Part shown: positions 6,501-14,162 of the stretch, one piece after another | Layout of the letters: each line of letters begins with the position of its first letter | Numbering within the stretch: position 1 is the stretch's first letter | Assembly: GCA_038124025.1 (NCBI GenBank) | Contig: JAYPBC010000015.1 | Location: 1-47,798 of the forward strand | From: UBA1275 sp038124025 | Lineage (GTDB): Bacteria > Bacteroidota > Rhodothermia > Balneolales > Balneolaceae | Length of the DNA stretch: 47,798 bases | Direction: 5' to 3' | The notes under the pieces: model-generated | Told to the model about the DNA's origin: nothing | Database searches by the model: none | What the model saw: only the letters and a program-made list of their open reading frames with translations | Made by a program: the position numbers and the translations under genes

Positions 6501-7337
6501 CTAGAGTCGCTCCAATACTCCAACTACAATACGTGTTAAATGTGGCTCTGCCATTGCGGCGGCTTCTAACACATCATCCAGGCTTACAGGCTCGAGAGAG
6601 TCGGGGAAACATTCATCGGTGATGACTGAAATCCCGAGTACCTCCATGCTCATGTGGATAGCCGCAATTACCTCGGGTACGGTGGACATACCCACTACAT
6701 CAGCACCTAATTGTCGCATATACCGATACTCGGCCTTTGTTTCTAACATGGGTCCGGAAACGGCTAAATATACTCCTTGATGTATTTTTATACCTGCATC
6801 AAGAGCAACTTGTTCGGCTGTAGACAATAAACGCTCAGTGTAAGGTTGGGACATGTCAGGAAACCGTGGCCCCAAATTTGGATCATTTGGGCCAATTAAC
6901 GGGTTATCACCTAAGAAATTGATATGGTCATTGATAAGCATGATGTCACCACGCTCATAATTAGGATTTAATCCCCCACATGCATTACTTACCAAAAGCG
7001 TTTGTATACCCAACATTTTGGCTACTCGAACTGGGAAGACAATTTGATTCATGGAATAACCTTCGTAGTAGTGAAATCGTCCTTGCATCGCCATTACAGA
7101 TTTCCCACCTAAGTTTCCCATTAATAATTTTCCCGCATGACTTTCTACCGTGGAAACCGGAAAATGTGGGATTTCCTCATAGGGTAATTCTAGTTCAACC
7201 GTCATTTCTTCTGCCAATTGACCCAGTCCCGTTCCTAAAATGAGCAAATATTCTGGCTCAATAGGCAGGCGTTCCTTAATGAAAGATGCCGCTTCAGCGC
7301 GCTGGTTTCTTGCTTGTTCAATTATGTTGCGGGACAT
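6501..7337 (-). CDS. punA: Purine nucleoside phosphorylase (trimeric, PNP/MTAP family)
   Basis: A 278-residue protein that phosphorolyses purine (deoxy)nucleosides to base and (deoxy)ribose 1-phosphate for salvage. Diagnostic blocks are LGTGLGQLAEEM (phosphate loop), ESHAGKL, the family signature FHYYEGYSMNQIVFPVRVAK with VSNACGGLN, and the base pocket ETKAEYR with VGMSTVPEVIAA. The residue equivalent to Asn243 of human PNP is Asp241 (ITDECFPD), which may broaden or shift base preference. It is last in a minus-strand cluster, 30 bases after divIVA. The length is normal and the start is ATG. Confidence 0.95.
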   Translation of the reverse strand: MSRNIIEQARNQRAEAASFIKERLPIEPEYLLILGTGLGQLAEEMTVELELPYEEIPHFPVSTVESHAGKLLMGNLGGKSVMAMQGRFHYYEGYSMNQIVFPVRVAKMLGIQTLLVSNACGGLNPNYERGDIMLINDHINFLGDNPLIGPNDPNLGPRFPDMSQPYTERLLSTAEQVALDAGIKIHQGVYLAVSGPMLETKAEYRYMRQLGADVVGMSTVPEVIAAIHMSMEVLGISVITDECFPDSLEPVSLDDVLEAAAMAEPHLTRIVVGVLERL

Positions 7338-7367
7338 ATGGTATGCGTGTTAATCTAGCTTGTCAAG

Positions 7368-8084
7368 TTAATCTAATTCGTCAAGAAAGGTATTCATAAA
7401 ATCATCGTCATCTAGACTTGAGCTAGTAGACTCTTTTTTCTTATTGGGTGTTTTGGTGTCGGATTCTATGTCTAAGTCGTTGCTTACGGGTTCAGATGGT
7501 TCAGCTTCTATGGGCAAATCTTCAAGTTCAGCGCTTGGGTTTGTCTCCAAAGAGCTGACGGTCTCCTCTAGCCCAGGCTTTTTTGAAGCTGCTTGGGGTG
7601 TCCCAGACTCTTCAATAGGATCAAAAATATGGAATTCATTAGTGGCAAACTTTTCAACCATACCCATGTTATTTTCTAAAAATTGTTGAAAGCCCTGAAT
7701 CATCTCATCGCGACGCTCGAGTAAGCGCATTATGTCTTGCCGTATGGTCGAGCGCTGCTGTTGTGCTTCTTGAATCTTCCGTTCGGCTTCTATATGTGCC
7801 CGATCCATAACGGTCTTAGCCTCATTTCTAGCCTGCTCCATTTTCTGAGCTACCGATTCTTTTGTTGTTTGCAGGGTTTCATGAATGGCTTCTTCCACCT
7901 TCTCATAATGAGTAATTCTTTTATTGAGTCCCTGCACTTGTTCTTGTAACTCACTGTTTTTTTGTTGCAGCTGCTCTACCTCGCTAGCTACTAAGGCTAA
8001 AAATGACTGAACCTCTACAACATCATATCCACGAAGAGATTTATCGAACTGGTGCTGTTTAATTTCAAGCGGCGTTAATTTCAT
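7368..8084 (-). CDS. divIVA: DivIVA-domain protein
   Basis: A 238-residue cytoplasmic coiled-coil protein. Residues 1-60 match the DivIVA/GpsB lipid-binding head: LTPLEIKQHQFDKSLRGYD followed by the VVEVQSFL start of the coil. Residues 35-150 are a long heptad coiled coil, and residues 165-238 are an acidic, Ser/Pro-rich and probably disordered tail. DivIVA proteins gather at curved membrane and recruit cell-division or polar-growth factors. The gene begins 5 bases after a small membrane coiled-coil gene and follows yggS. This recalls the firmicute yggS(ylmE)-sepF-ylmG-ylmH-divIVA order, so a role in septum placement is a fair inference. Confidence 0.9.
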   Translation of the reverse strand: MKLTPLEIKQHQFDKSLRGYDVVEVQSFLALVASEVEQLQQKNSELQEQVQGLNKRITHYEKVEEAIHETLQTTKESVAQKMEQARNEAKTVMDRAHIEAERKIQEAQQQRSTIRQDIMRLLERRDEMIQGFQQFLENNMGMVEKFATNEFHIFDPIEESGTPQAASKKPGLEETVSSLETNPSAELEDLPIEAEPSEPVSNDLDIESDTKTPNKKKESTSSSLDDDDFMNTFLDELD

Positions 8085-8089
8085 AGTAC

Positions 8090-8353
8090 TTATTCCTTCG
8101 TTCTTTTTAAGAGTTGATCGTCTTTTTGTCCGAAAGTAGACTTATCATTGGCTCTGTTCCCATTGATCGTGTTTTCGAGCAGTTCTATACGGTGTTGTAA
8201 ATGTTCAATATGCCTACGTAGCTCATTAGCCTCTCTAGCATTAAAGAGTCTCTTTTCTTCGAGTGCCAATTCTTTTTCTTTATACGAAAAAATCATACCG
8301 CCACCAACGGCAACAATAGCAATAACAGCAAACCAAGGCAAACCAAACAACAT
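8090..8353 (-). CDS. Small membrane-anchored coiled-coil protein
   Basis: An 87-residue protein. Residues 3-23 are a single transmembrane segment (LPWFAVIAIVAVGGGMIF). Residues 25-66 form a strongly charged amphipathic coiled coil (EANELRRHIEHLQHRIELLE). A polar tail with GQKDDQLLKRTKE ends the protein. The shape resembles PspB-like or phage-shock small membrane proteins, but sequence identity cannot be claimed. Its stop is 5 bases from the divIVA ATG, so the two are almost certainly co-expressed. A partner or membrane anchor for the DivIVA protein is the simplest guess. Confidence 0.8.
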   Translation of the reverse strand: MLFGLPWFAVIAIVAVGGGMIFSYKEKELALEEKRLFNAREANELRRHIEHLQHRIELLENTINGNRANDKSTFGQKDDQLLKRTKE

Positions 8354-8438
8354 AATTGTGCGAATTAATTATATATTTATAGTACTTAATACAATACGAA
8401 AAAAGAAAGAAAAGGTTGAATGTGAACCCGTAATTATT

Positions 8439-9122
8439 CTAGGTTCTACTTCCAAATATTGAGCTTCCAATTCGTAACATGGTGCTTCCCTTGCCCAAGG
8501 CTAGCGTGTAGTCATTACTCATACCCATTGACAACTCGGTTAATTCTGGATGATGTGTGAGATGCTGCTGTTGAAGACCTCGGAGTTGCTCAAAGGAGTT
8601 TGATATCTCGGAATGATCATCCGTAAATTTTGCCATACCCATAAAACCACGTACAAGAACATGCTCAAGGGTTCTCGTATGCTTAAGTAATGAACTTATT
8701 TCACTAACTTCACACCCCCCCTTTTGAGGTTCACCGCTGATATTTACTTGAATAAGTACATTTATAACCCGGTTATGCTGAGCAGCCCGTTTATTAATTT
8801 CATTAAGCTGTTTTAGCTTAAAAACCGAATGAATCCAATGCACATGAGCGGCAATAAACTTTATTTTGTTGGTTTGAAGGGTCCCAATCATATGCCACTG
8901 AATATCATTGTATTCTAAAGATTCAGCTTTTTTTTGGAGTTCTTGCATTCTGTTTTCTCCAAAATGACGCTGACCTGCGGTATAGGCTTCTTGGATCATA
9001 TATAATGGCTTGGTCTTACTAACCGCTATCAAGGTTATTTCCTCTCTTAATCTCCCACTCGCAATGCATTGTTGCGTAATTAATTCTTCTATTTTAGCTA
9101 GTTGTTCTGTTATTGCAGACAT
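8439..9122 (-). CDS. yggS: YggS-family PLP homeostasis protein
   Basis: A 227-residue protein of the fold-type III PLP-binding YggS/PROSC/YlmE family, which controls free pyridoxal phosphate and amino-acid balance without a known catalytic reaction. Lys36 in IAVSKTKP is the PLP lysine. HFGENRMQEL, WHMIGTLQTNK, VNISGEPQKGG, GFMGMAKF and LSMGMSNDY with the final IGSSIFGSR are the expected conserved blocks. The start is ATG at 9122. It heads the minus-strand cluster with the small membrane protein and divIVA, 85 bases before the next gene. In many bacteria yggS is next to division genes. Confidence 0.95.
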   Translation of the reverse strand: MSAITEQLAKIEELITQQCIASGRLREEITLIAVSKTKPLYMIQEAYTAGQRHFGENRMQELQKKAESLEYNDIQWHMIGTLQTNKIKFIAAHVHWIHSVFKLKQLNEINKRAAQHNRVINVLIQVNISGEPQKGGCEVSEISSLLKHTRTLEHVLVRGFMGMAKFTDDHSEISNSFEQLRGLQQQHLTHHPELTELSMGMSNDYTLALGKGSTMLRIGSSIFGSRT

Positions 9123-9321
9123 AGAGAAGGATAAATAAATGTTATTACTTTTAACTTAGTGTTATTAACCTTATTTTTTAAACTCACTATTAATTGAAGT
9201 TAACCAATTTTTGGTACTGAAATTTAAGATGTACATACCTTTCTTATCGTGTTCATTAGGCCTGAGCACTTGTTGTACGAGTCACAATACGGTTACTTAC
9301 TCTCATGGATTAGGTGATTAA

Positions 9322-10386
9322 GTGAGTCTACGCATCCGACAAATATCTACCTTTTTGAATCAGTGGGCTCCACCAAGCGTCAAAATGGATTATGATAATG
9401 TTGGTTTGCTGGTAGGAAATCCAGATAGCCTAGTCTCAAGAATACTGACCTGCTTAGACGTAACCGAAGAAATTGTTGAGGAGGCCATTCAAAAGGGTTG
9501 TAACCTCATCGTTGCACACCATCCTCTCATATTTACTAAAATTGGGCGTATAAATCCTACGCACTCACAAGGCCGGATAATCTACTCACTTATTAAAAAC
9601 GATGTGGCCCTATTAGTGGCGCATACTAACTTAGATGCCGCGCTAGATGGAGTTTCGTTTGCGCTGGCAAATACACTTGGATTAGATGGACTTCGTTTTT
9701 TAAAGGCCACTGAGCCTATCTCAAGGAAAATACGTTTGGTTACTACACATGAAGAGCCAAAGGCTGTTCTCAAGCTCCTAAATTATTATTCAGCTGAAAA
9801 TGCGCACTTCTTCAATGTGAAAAATAGATCCGATGGGGTCATATGTTTTGAAGCCACTATTGATCAGCATCTACTAAAGGAATTAAAAGCTGGGCTAAAA
9901 AAAGAAGGACTATTAAAAGAAGGTAAATTTCAAGTAACCCAGTTAGCATCCCCCTCAAAAAATTATGGCTATGGAGTCATAGGTCAGTACCCAGAAGAAG
10001 GGGTAGGGAAGAACGAATTTCTACATCTAGTATTAAAGGCGCTTAATCTAAAGGCGATTCGATACTCTGGATCCGTAGACCGCATAAAGAAGGTGGCCGT
10101 TTGTGGAGGCTCAGGTAGTATGCTGAAAAAAGAAGCCATAGCAGCCGGAGCACAAGCATTTGTTACGTCTGACATTAAATATCATGACTATTTCCTTGAA
10201 AAAGATAATTTTATGCTGTTGGATGTGGGGCATTATGAAAGTGAGTATCCTATTGTAGAGGCATTAAAAAATGAACTCAGTGAAGCATTTGAGCAGGTTG
10301 ATGTGCTTATTACCCAGCGCGTTACCAATCCCATGAACGTATATCTGCCCGACCAAGAATTAAAAACCCATCAAATACCCGAATAA
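9322..10386 (+). CDS. Nif3/DUF34-family dinuclear metal protein
   Basis: A 354-residue member of the Nif3-like family, hexameric toroids that hold two metal ions; the cellular role is still unclear (older labels: GTP cyclohydrolase I type 2). Metal-ligand blocks are AHHPLIF (His66/His67), AHTNLDAA (His101, Asp105) and, near the C-terminus, VGHYESE. The length and the middle segment from about 130 to 230 fit the long form, in which a PII/CutA-like domain is inserted. The start is GTG 9322. It is followed after 5 bases by the coiled-coil CdsZ-like gene; these two families are frequent neighbours in genomes. Confidence 0.93.
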   Translation: MSLRIRQISTFLNQWAPPSVKMDYDNVGLLVGNPDSLVSRILTCLDVTEEIVEEAIQKGCNLIVAHHPLIFTKIGRINPTHSQGRIIYSLIKNDVALLVAHTNLDAALDGVSFALANTLGLDGLRFLKATEPISRKIRLVTTHEEPKAVLKLLNYYSAENAHFFNVKNRSDGVICFEATIDQHLLKELKAGLKKEGLLKEGKFQVTQLASPSKNYGYGVIGQYPEEGVGKNEFLHLVLKALNLKAIRYSGSVDRIKKVAVCGGSGSMLKKEAIAAGAQAFVTSDIKYHDYFLEKDNFMLLDVGHYESEYPIVEALKNELSEAFEQVDVLITQRVTNPMNVYLPDQELKTHQIPE

Positions 10387-10391
10387 CATAC

Positions 10392-11126
10392 ATGAAAGAA
10401 GTTCTGCAGCAACTCGCTAATCTCCAGTATATCGATAGTAGAATTGATGAATTAAAACAGCTAAGAGGTGATCTTCCAGAGGATATTCTGGATACCGAAA
10501 CGGATATTGCTCGACTAGAGGCAAAACAAGCTAAACTAGAGCAAGAAGACAAAGACTTATCTGTTGAATTGAATCAGCTTGAATTGGATATAACAAGTTC
10601 CACTGAAAAGGCAACAAAATACGAAGAGCAGCAACTCTCCGTTAGAAACAATAGGGAATACGATGCCCTCACTAAAGAGATAGAGGTTCAGAAACAAGTT
10701 GTTGAGAAAGCCCATCTTCGAATTGAGGAAGCTCAAAAGCGTAAAGAGCTTGTGGCTCCAGAAAAAGCAATTGTTGACGAGAAGCTGGATGATGTACGCG
10801 CTAGCCTTGAGGAAATGAAAGCTAACCTAGATTCGGTCATGAGCAGTACGCAAGAGGAAGAAGACCAGCTCATTGTTAAGAGAGAAGAAATTGTTAAAAA
10901 TATCGATCAACGATATCTACGTAATTATAACCGATTACGCGACGGGCTTAATAACGGTATAGCCGTAGTTGCAATGGATAGAGGAGCCGCTTTCGGAATG
11001 AGTCTACCACCGCAAACTCAGGTGGAAGTACGCCGGATGAATAAAATCATTTTTGATGAAAACAGTGGACGTATAGTTGTTGATAAAGCTTTCTTCGACA
11101 AAGCCAAAGAACAGCTAAGTTTCTGA
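10392..11126 (+). CDS. CdsZ-like coiled-coil protein with degenerate zinc ribbon
   Basis: A 244-residue protein. Residues 1-175 are a continuous antiparallel-type coiled coil (LQQLANLQYIDSRIDELKQL onward). The C-terminus keeps the frame of the C4 zinc-ribbon family: MDRGAAFGMSLPPQ, then IIFDENSGRIVVD. Aligned to the usual CxxC...LPPQ...CxxCGR pattern, the four zinc cysteines are replaced by Gly198, Phe201, Asp222 and Ser225. Metal binding is therefore very unlikely, while the fold and the LPPQ and GRI motifs remain. Family members bind RNA or act in export and gene regulation. It is co-directional with the Nif3 gene and followed directly by RNase P RNA. Confidence 0.88.
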   Translation: MKEVLQQLANLQYIDSRIDELKQLRGDLPEDILDTETDIARLEAKQAKLEQEDKDLSVELNQLELDITSSTEKATKYEEQQLSVRNNREYDALTKEIEVQKQVVEKAHLRIEEAQKRKELVAPEKAIVDEKLDDVRASLEEMKANLDSVMSSTQEEEDQLIVKREEIVKNIDQRYLRNYNRLRDGLNNGIAVVAMDRGAAFGMSLPPQTQVEVRRMNKIIFDENSGRIVVDKAFFDKAKEQLSF

Positions 11127-11153
11127 TTCACTTAAAATACTTGTATCTTTAAT

Positions 11154-11513
11154 GGAATGCATTGGACAATCGCCTTGGGACGCTACGGCACCTAGGGAGG
11201 AAAGTCCGGACACCAACAAGTACCGTGCTCAGCGATCCAATAGGCGTAGCTGAGGATTTGCTTCGGCAAATACAGAAAGTGCAACAGAAAATAAACCGCT
11301 TCTTCGGGAGTAAGGGTGAAAAGGTGAGGTAAGAGCTCACCGCCTCTTGTCGTGAGACAGAGGGCATGGTAAACCTCACGGGGTGCAAGTTCACGCAGGC
11401 AATATGTGCCACTTGTCATAACGTTGCCGGGTGGAACGCATTAGATAAATGATTGTCATTTCGAATGCTGAAGTGCTAATTCGAAATACAGAATCCGGCT
11501 TATAGATGTATTC
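11154..11513 (+). ncRNA. rnpB: RNase P RNA (class A)
   Basis: The conserved cores are present: GAGGAAAGTCCGGAC near 11197-11211 (5' side of P4) and ACAGAATCCGGCTTAT near 11488-11503 (3' side of P4). GAATGCAT at the start pairs with ATGTATTC at the end to form P1, which sets the approximate ends. UUCG-capped stems and GGTAAACCTCACG lie in between. It is the catalytic RNA that matures tRNA 5' ends. The transcript ends in the strong hairpin just downstream. Confidence 0.95.
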
Positions 11514-11524
11514 AGCCAAACATG

Positions 11525-11560
11525 GAGCTCTCGTCCGAAAGGTCGAGAGCTCTTTCTTTA
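11525..11560 (+). terminator. Intrinsic terminator of RNase P RNA
   Basis: GAGCTCTCG and CGAGAGCTC form a perfect 9-bp stem around TCCGAAAGGT, followed by TTTCTTT. It has no T run on the opposite strand, so it serves only the plus-strand rnpB transcript. Confidence 0.9.
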
Positions 11561-11604
11561 TCCTAGAGTATTATCTGAGCTTATTCTCCTAAAGGAAAAA
11601 GATT

Positions 11605-12081
11605 TTAGGCTCTAAAACGAGCCCCTTCTTTAAGGTTCCGTTTCATTTGCCGTTTAACATCTTTTTCCTTTATACTATCACGTTTGTCGTAGAGCTTTTT
11701 ACCTTTTACTAGTCCAATCTGTAATTTTGCCTTACCTCGAACAAAGTATAATTTTAAAGGAACAATCGTGTGCCCTTTTTGTTGTACCCCTTTATCAAGA
11801 GTACGTATTTCTTTTTTGTGTAAAAGGAGCTTACGATCTCGTTTCGGCTCATGATTCATATAAGAGCCGTGATCATATGGTGAAATATGGAACTCTTTTA
11901 GCCAAACTTCTTCTCCTTGAACAAAGGCAAAAGCATCGGTAAAGTTTGCTTTACCAGCACGCAGTGATTTAACTTCGGTACCTTGTAGCGATATCCCTGC
12001 CTCAAAAGTTTCCACAATACTGTATTCATGGAAAGCTTTCCGATTGCTTATGGTAGGAGTATTATTTTTTTTATCGCTCAA
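11605..12081 (-). CDS. smpB: SsrA-binding protein SmpB
   Basis: A 158-residue protein that binds tmRNA and brings it to stalled ribosomes for trans-translation. Typical blocks are NRKAFHEYSIVETFEAGI, LQGTEVKSLRAGKANFTDAF, HISPY, PKRDRKLLLHKKEI and LKLYFVRGKAKLQIGLVKGK. The basic tail DKRDSIKEKDVKRQMKRNLK enters the decoding centre. The length is normal. It converges with rnpB and is preceded by a small lipoprotein gene 20 bases upstream on the same strand. Confidence 0.97.
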   Translation of the reverse strand: MSDKKNNTPTISNRKAFHEYSIVETFEAGISLQGTEVKSLRAGKANFTDAFAFVQGEEVWLKEFHISPYDHGSYMNHEPKRDRKLLLHKKEIRTLDKGVQQKGHTIVPLKLYFVRGKAKLQIGLVKGKKLYDKRDSIKEKDVKRQMKRNLKEGARFRA

Positions 12082-12101
12082 AGGGAGTAAATCAAAGTTG
12101 G

Positions 12102-12563
12102 TTACAGCGTAAAGCCAAATTCTTTAAGATCTGCGACAACATCATCGGCCGGTGCACGGTTTCCAAAGGTAGCATAAATGCCGAGTATTTGTTCTATCTC
12201 AGAAATAGCTTTTTCGTTATCTGGATTAATTCGAAGAACTTTAACGTATTCACGCAACGCATTATTCATTTTATCTCTCATGTTGGTTACATTCGAATCT
12301 CTGTATTCTAAGAATAATCCATAATTTAAATGGGTCATTTCTTTTAGCGTTAGAATTTCAGGACTATCGGGTTGTCCCTCTAGCAGTTCTAAGGCTTGTG
12401 TGTATTTATCTTCAGCAATTAGCTCATTTATTTGTAAAGCGATATCAACATTACTAGGTGCCGCAGAGTCTACATCTGCTTCACCATTGGACGAGCAAAA
12501 CATAAAGCTTAGACTAAGTACAAATAAGCTTAAAAAGTGAAGTAATTGTTTTGGTGTTTTCAT
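12102..12563 (-). CDS. Probable lipoprotein with TPR-like helices
   Basis: A 153-residue protein. The N-terminal hydrophobic segment (LLHFLSLFVLSLSFMFC) ends in a Cys at about residue 23, followed by a Ser/Asn/Gly-rich stretch. This looks like a lipoprotein signal, although the residues before Cys are bulkier than a standard lipobox. Residues 40-135 contain helix pairs typical of tetratricopeptide repeats (INELIAEDKYTQALELLEGQ, and YVKVLRINPDNEKAISEIEQ). A protein-binding role at the envelope is likely; the partner is unknown. It lies 20 bases before smpB and may share its transcript. Confidence 0.75.
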   Translation of the reverse strand: MKTPKQLLHFLSLFVLSLSFMFCSSNGEADVDSAAPSNVDIALQINELIAEDKYTQALELLEGQPDSPEILTLKEMTHLNYGLFLEYRDSNVTNMRDKMNNALREYVKVLRINPDNEKAISEIEQILGIYATFGNRAPADDVVADLKEFGFTL

Positions 12564-12841
12564 ATAAAAGTAGGGTTTGCCGTTTAAATAAATAGAGCGT
12601 GTTTATAATAAGAAGCTTGGATGAAATTTATTGGTTCCAAAGAAGAGTTTATTACTTTTTTATGGGGCTTATTTACATAACATGGATTCAAATATATGCC
12701 AATACAGCACCAAATTGTGGTTACATCTTACATGAAATAGTACTAACAAAACATCATGAGACCTACCTATTCAATGAAGGCAAAGGTATGGCCATTCTTA
12801 TTTTTACCATCCTTGATGATCAAGGATGAAGCCAAAAGGGT
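12564..12841. other. Intergenic region with a perfect palindrome
   Basis: About 280 bases between two minus-strand genes. The only feature I can support is CATCCTTGAT-GATCAAGGATG at 12808-12828, an almost uninterrupted palindrome. It lies just past the M50 protease stop codon. No T tract follows on the minus strand, so it is not a standard terminator; it could stabilise the 3' end of that mRNA. Confidence 0.4.
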
Positions 12842-14104
12842 TTAGCTGACTAAGGTTAAAGGATTAAGGCTAATACATAAAATAAAAATTACCATACTTA
12901 GCCATCCCAATATGGTGCGTGCAGGACTTAAGGGCTCTTCAAAGCGCACGGGTGGATGTTCTATTTTTACTACGTATGCCGTGAAAAAAGACCAGAAAAT
13001 CCATAGAACAGATCCTTCCTGGGCGAATAGAGGGTTCCAGACATACAGAAAAAAACCACTTAGAAAGAGGGAGATTGGAATCATGGTTCCCATCCAATAT
13101 AAATGCTCTTTGTAGGCTTTTTTCATGAGTAGGCTTAGCATGATGATCCAAATTCCCCAAGCATATCCTACAGAACCGAAGCCGTAATTGGTCAAATAGT
13201 TTTGAAAAAGGGGGATGGCCTCAATTCCGGCTAACACGGTTAAGCCTCCAAAAAATAAACGAGCGATAATTCGATGTTTTTCATAGCCCACTAAACTATA
13301 TAATATATGTCCCCCATCGAGCTGTCCAACGGGCATTAGATTAAGGGCGGTAAAAAATAAGCCAAACCAACCTGCCAGCAAAAAGGGATAATGCATAATC
13401 TCATACATAGGTGGAGCTGAGGGAAAAAAGGAGGCGATAAAGCTGTACAGCGGAGTTTCTCCAAATAAAAAGATCATTTGCCCCTCCATTAGAGAAGGTA
13501 TTGGAGGGTAATATCCAAATTCATTAAAGTGATCAATGAGCATTTGGTGATCCCCAAATTCATTTAAAAAACTGGGCCCAGGCAGTGTGGTGAAACCGAT
13601 GATAAGGATGATTAAAGACACAACAAACCCAGCAACTGGTCCAGCTGCGCCAATATCGAATAGAGATCGAGTACGTTGAATTCTTTGGCGTATCTTTATC
13701 ACCGCACCTAATGTCCCAATACCCACGGGTAGAGGGATGAAGTATGGTAAGCTTACTCGAACCCGATGATACAAGGCCGCAAAGTAATGACCAAATTCAT
13801 GCACCGTAAGAAAGCTTAGCAGAAGCGAAGCAAATAAAGCCCCCGCTATAAGATCTTCATTTGTGGGAAATGGAAGGCTAAATCCGGCTATTGTTCGAAT
13901 TTGCAATCCCTTACCTACTAGTAAGGTGCTAACTATACTTACAGAAAAAAAGGTAAGTATGAAGAGTATACTGTGAATGAAAAAATCTTTAAGGGTAGGT
14001 CGATCATTCTTGCGTTCAGACGCACGATCATCCCTATACTCATGCCTAGACTGATCAACCAGGAATGGATTATCTGAGTGTTCTGAGGGAGGAGTATCAG
14101 ACAT
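12842..14104 (-). CDS. Site-2 protease family (M50) membrane metalloprotease
   Basis: A 420-residue polytopic membrane protein. A polar N-terminus of about 40 residues precedes the first transmembrane segment. The zinc motif HEFGH (His102, Glu103, His106) lies in a membrane helix, and NLMPVGQLDGG (255-265, with Asp263 as third ligand) lies in a later one. About eight or nine hydrophobic segments can be counted, including several after the second motif. It is an intramembrane protease fold but lacks the PDZ domain of RseP. It resembles the prokaryotic S2P subgroup related to plant EGY proteins. Substrates are unknown. The arginine deiminase gene lies 58 bases upstream on the same strand. Confidence 0.92.
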   Translation of the reverse strand: MSDTPPSEHSDNPFLVDQSRHEYRDDRASERKNDRPTLKDFFIHSILFILTFFSVSIVSTLLVGKGLQIRTIAGFSLPFPTNEDLIAGALFASLLLSFLTVHEFGHYFAALYHRVRVSLPYFIPLPVGIGTLGAVIKIRQRIQRTRSLFDIGAAGPVAGFVVSLIILIIGFTTLPGPSFLNEFGDHQMLIDHFNEFGYYPPIPSLMEGQMIFLFGETPLYSFIASFFPSAPPMYEIMHYPFLLAGWFGLFFTALNLMPVGQLDGGHILYSLVGYEKHRIIARLFFGGLTVLAGIEAIPLFQNYLTNYGFGSVGYAWGIWIIMLSLLMKKAYKEHLYWMGTMIPISLFLSGFFLYVWNPLFAQEGSVLWIFWSFFTAYVVKIEHPPVRFEEPLSPARTILGWLSMVIFILCISLNPLTLVS

Positions 14105-14162
14105 TTGTTATGATTCTTTTGCTTGGTAAATCATGTACACTCAGGCATGCTTAAGGTGTATG

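Noticed and set aside
12808..12828. Palindrome as a terminator of the M50 protease gene
   Set aside because: No T run follows on the minus strand; the flanking tract reads as A there.
12599..12829. 76-codon plus-strand ORF
   Set aside because: It has no ribosome site, an odd composition and no family resemblance, and it lies between two minus-strand genes.
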